5,050 bases of DNA from Pseudomonadota bacterium (GTDB lineage Bacteria; Desulfobacterota; Desulfarculia; Desulfarculales; JAHJDS01): positions 1-5,050 of the forward strand of contig JAHJDS010000117.1 in assembly GCA_018812395.1 (NCBI GenBank). Reading direction: 5' to 3'. The position numbers and the translations under genes were made by a program. Under the pieces are notes generated by a model. That model ran no database searches and was not told the DNA's origin. It was given only the letters and a program-made list of their open reading frames with translations. Below are positions 4,942-5,050 of the stretch, piece by piece; the first letter of the stretch is position 1; each line of letters starts with the position of its first letter.

Positions 4942-5050
4942 TCAGGCCGGGGCCGGTTCGGACCCGGCCTCGACCTTGGGCGACGGTTTGAAGAAGGCCA
5001 GCACCGCCGGGACCACCAGGTTCAGGCCCGGAATCAGCAGCAGCAGGGAA
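4942..5050 (-). CDS. C-terminal end of an unidentified membrane protein (partial)
   Basis: Reading the minus strand back from the TGA at 4942-4944, the frame is open to the window edge and gives 35 residues. A hydrophobic segment, LLLLIPGLNLVVPAVLAFF, is followed by a short polar tail KPSPKVEAGSEPAPA. This looks like the last membrane helix and cytoplasmic tail of an integral membrane protein, with codon use like the neighbouring genes. It ends 6 bases before cdd, so the two are probably co-transcribed. There is too little sequence to name the family. Confidence 0.6.
   Translation of the reverse strand, partial: SLLLLIPGLNLVVPAVLAFFKPSPKVEAGSEPAPA

Noticed and set aside
1..5050. tRNA, CRISPR array, insertion sequence or attachment site
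   Set aside because: No cloverleaf, spaced repeats, transposase or terminal inverted repeats were seen, and codon use is even across the window.

Overview
The window is GC-rich, gene-dense bacterial DNA with no RNA gene, CRISPR array, insertion sequence or long repeat that I can see. Third codon positions are strongly G/C-biased throughout, so most antisense open frames are shadows. The mix of a C_GCAxxG_C_C redox protein, a two-cysteine rhodanese lipoprotein and a J-domain protein of a type I associate with anaerobic Desulfobacterota (former Deltaproteobacteria) suggests a GC-rich member of that group. This assignment is inference, not proven by the window.

Layout. (1) Positions 1-1410, plus strand: the 3' two-thirds of glgB, the glycogen branching enzyme, cut by the window edge but with its catalytic triad and C-terminal domain intact. 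(2) 1411-1508: an AT-rich gap with a weak hairpin and a candidate promoter. (3) 1509-3167, plus strand: a compact three-gene operon. It encodes a four-helix MauE/DoxX-like membrane protein with a CGC motif, a rhodanese-domain lipoprotein with two cysteines in its active loop, and a Cys-rich soluble C_GCAxxG_C_C protein. (4) 3190-3437: a good sigma70-type promoter and ribosome site driving a 61-residue single-helix membrane protein. (5) 3502-4497, plus strand: a 331-residue protein with a J domain at its extreme C-terminus, preceded by a perfect TATAAT so close to the ATG that the mRNA may be leaderless. (6) 4498-4935, minus strand: cytidine deaminase (cdd), whose stop codon abuts that of the J-domain gene. 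It follows, with a 6-base gap, the 3' end of an unidentified membrane protein gene (4942-5050, minus).

The genes belong to separate functions: glycogen synthesis, envelope thiol/sulfur redox chemistry, a J-domain chaperone partner, and pyrimidine salvage. The most interesting part is the operon at 1509-3167. Membrane, lipid-anchored and soluble cysteine proteins are encoded head to tail with 2- and 7-base gaps, which suggests one thiol or sulfane-sulfur relay of unknown substrate. Other points for a second look are the possible leaderless starts, unusual sugar- and base-pocket residues in the deaminase, and the large uncharacterised N-terminal region of the J-domain protein.
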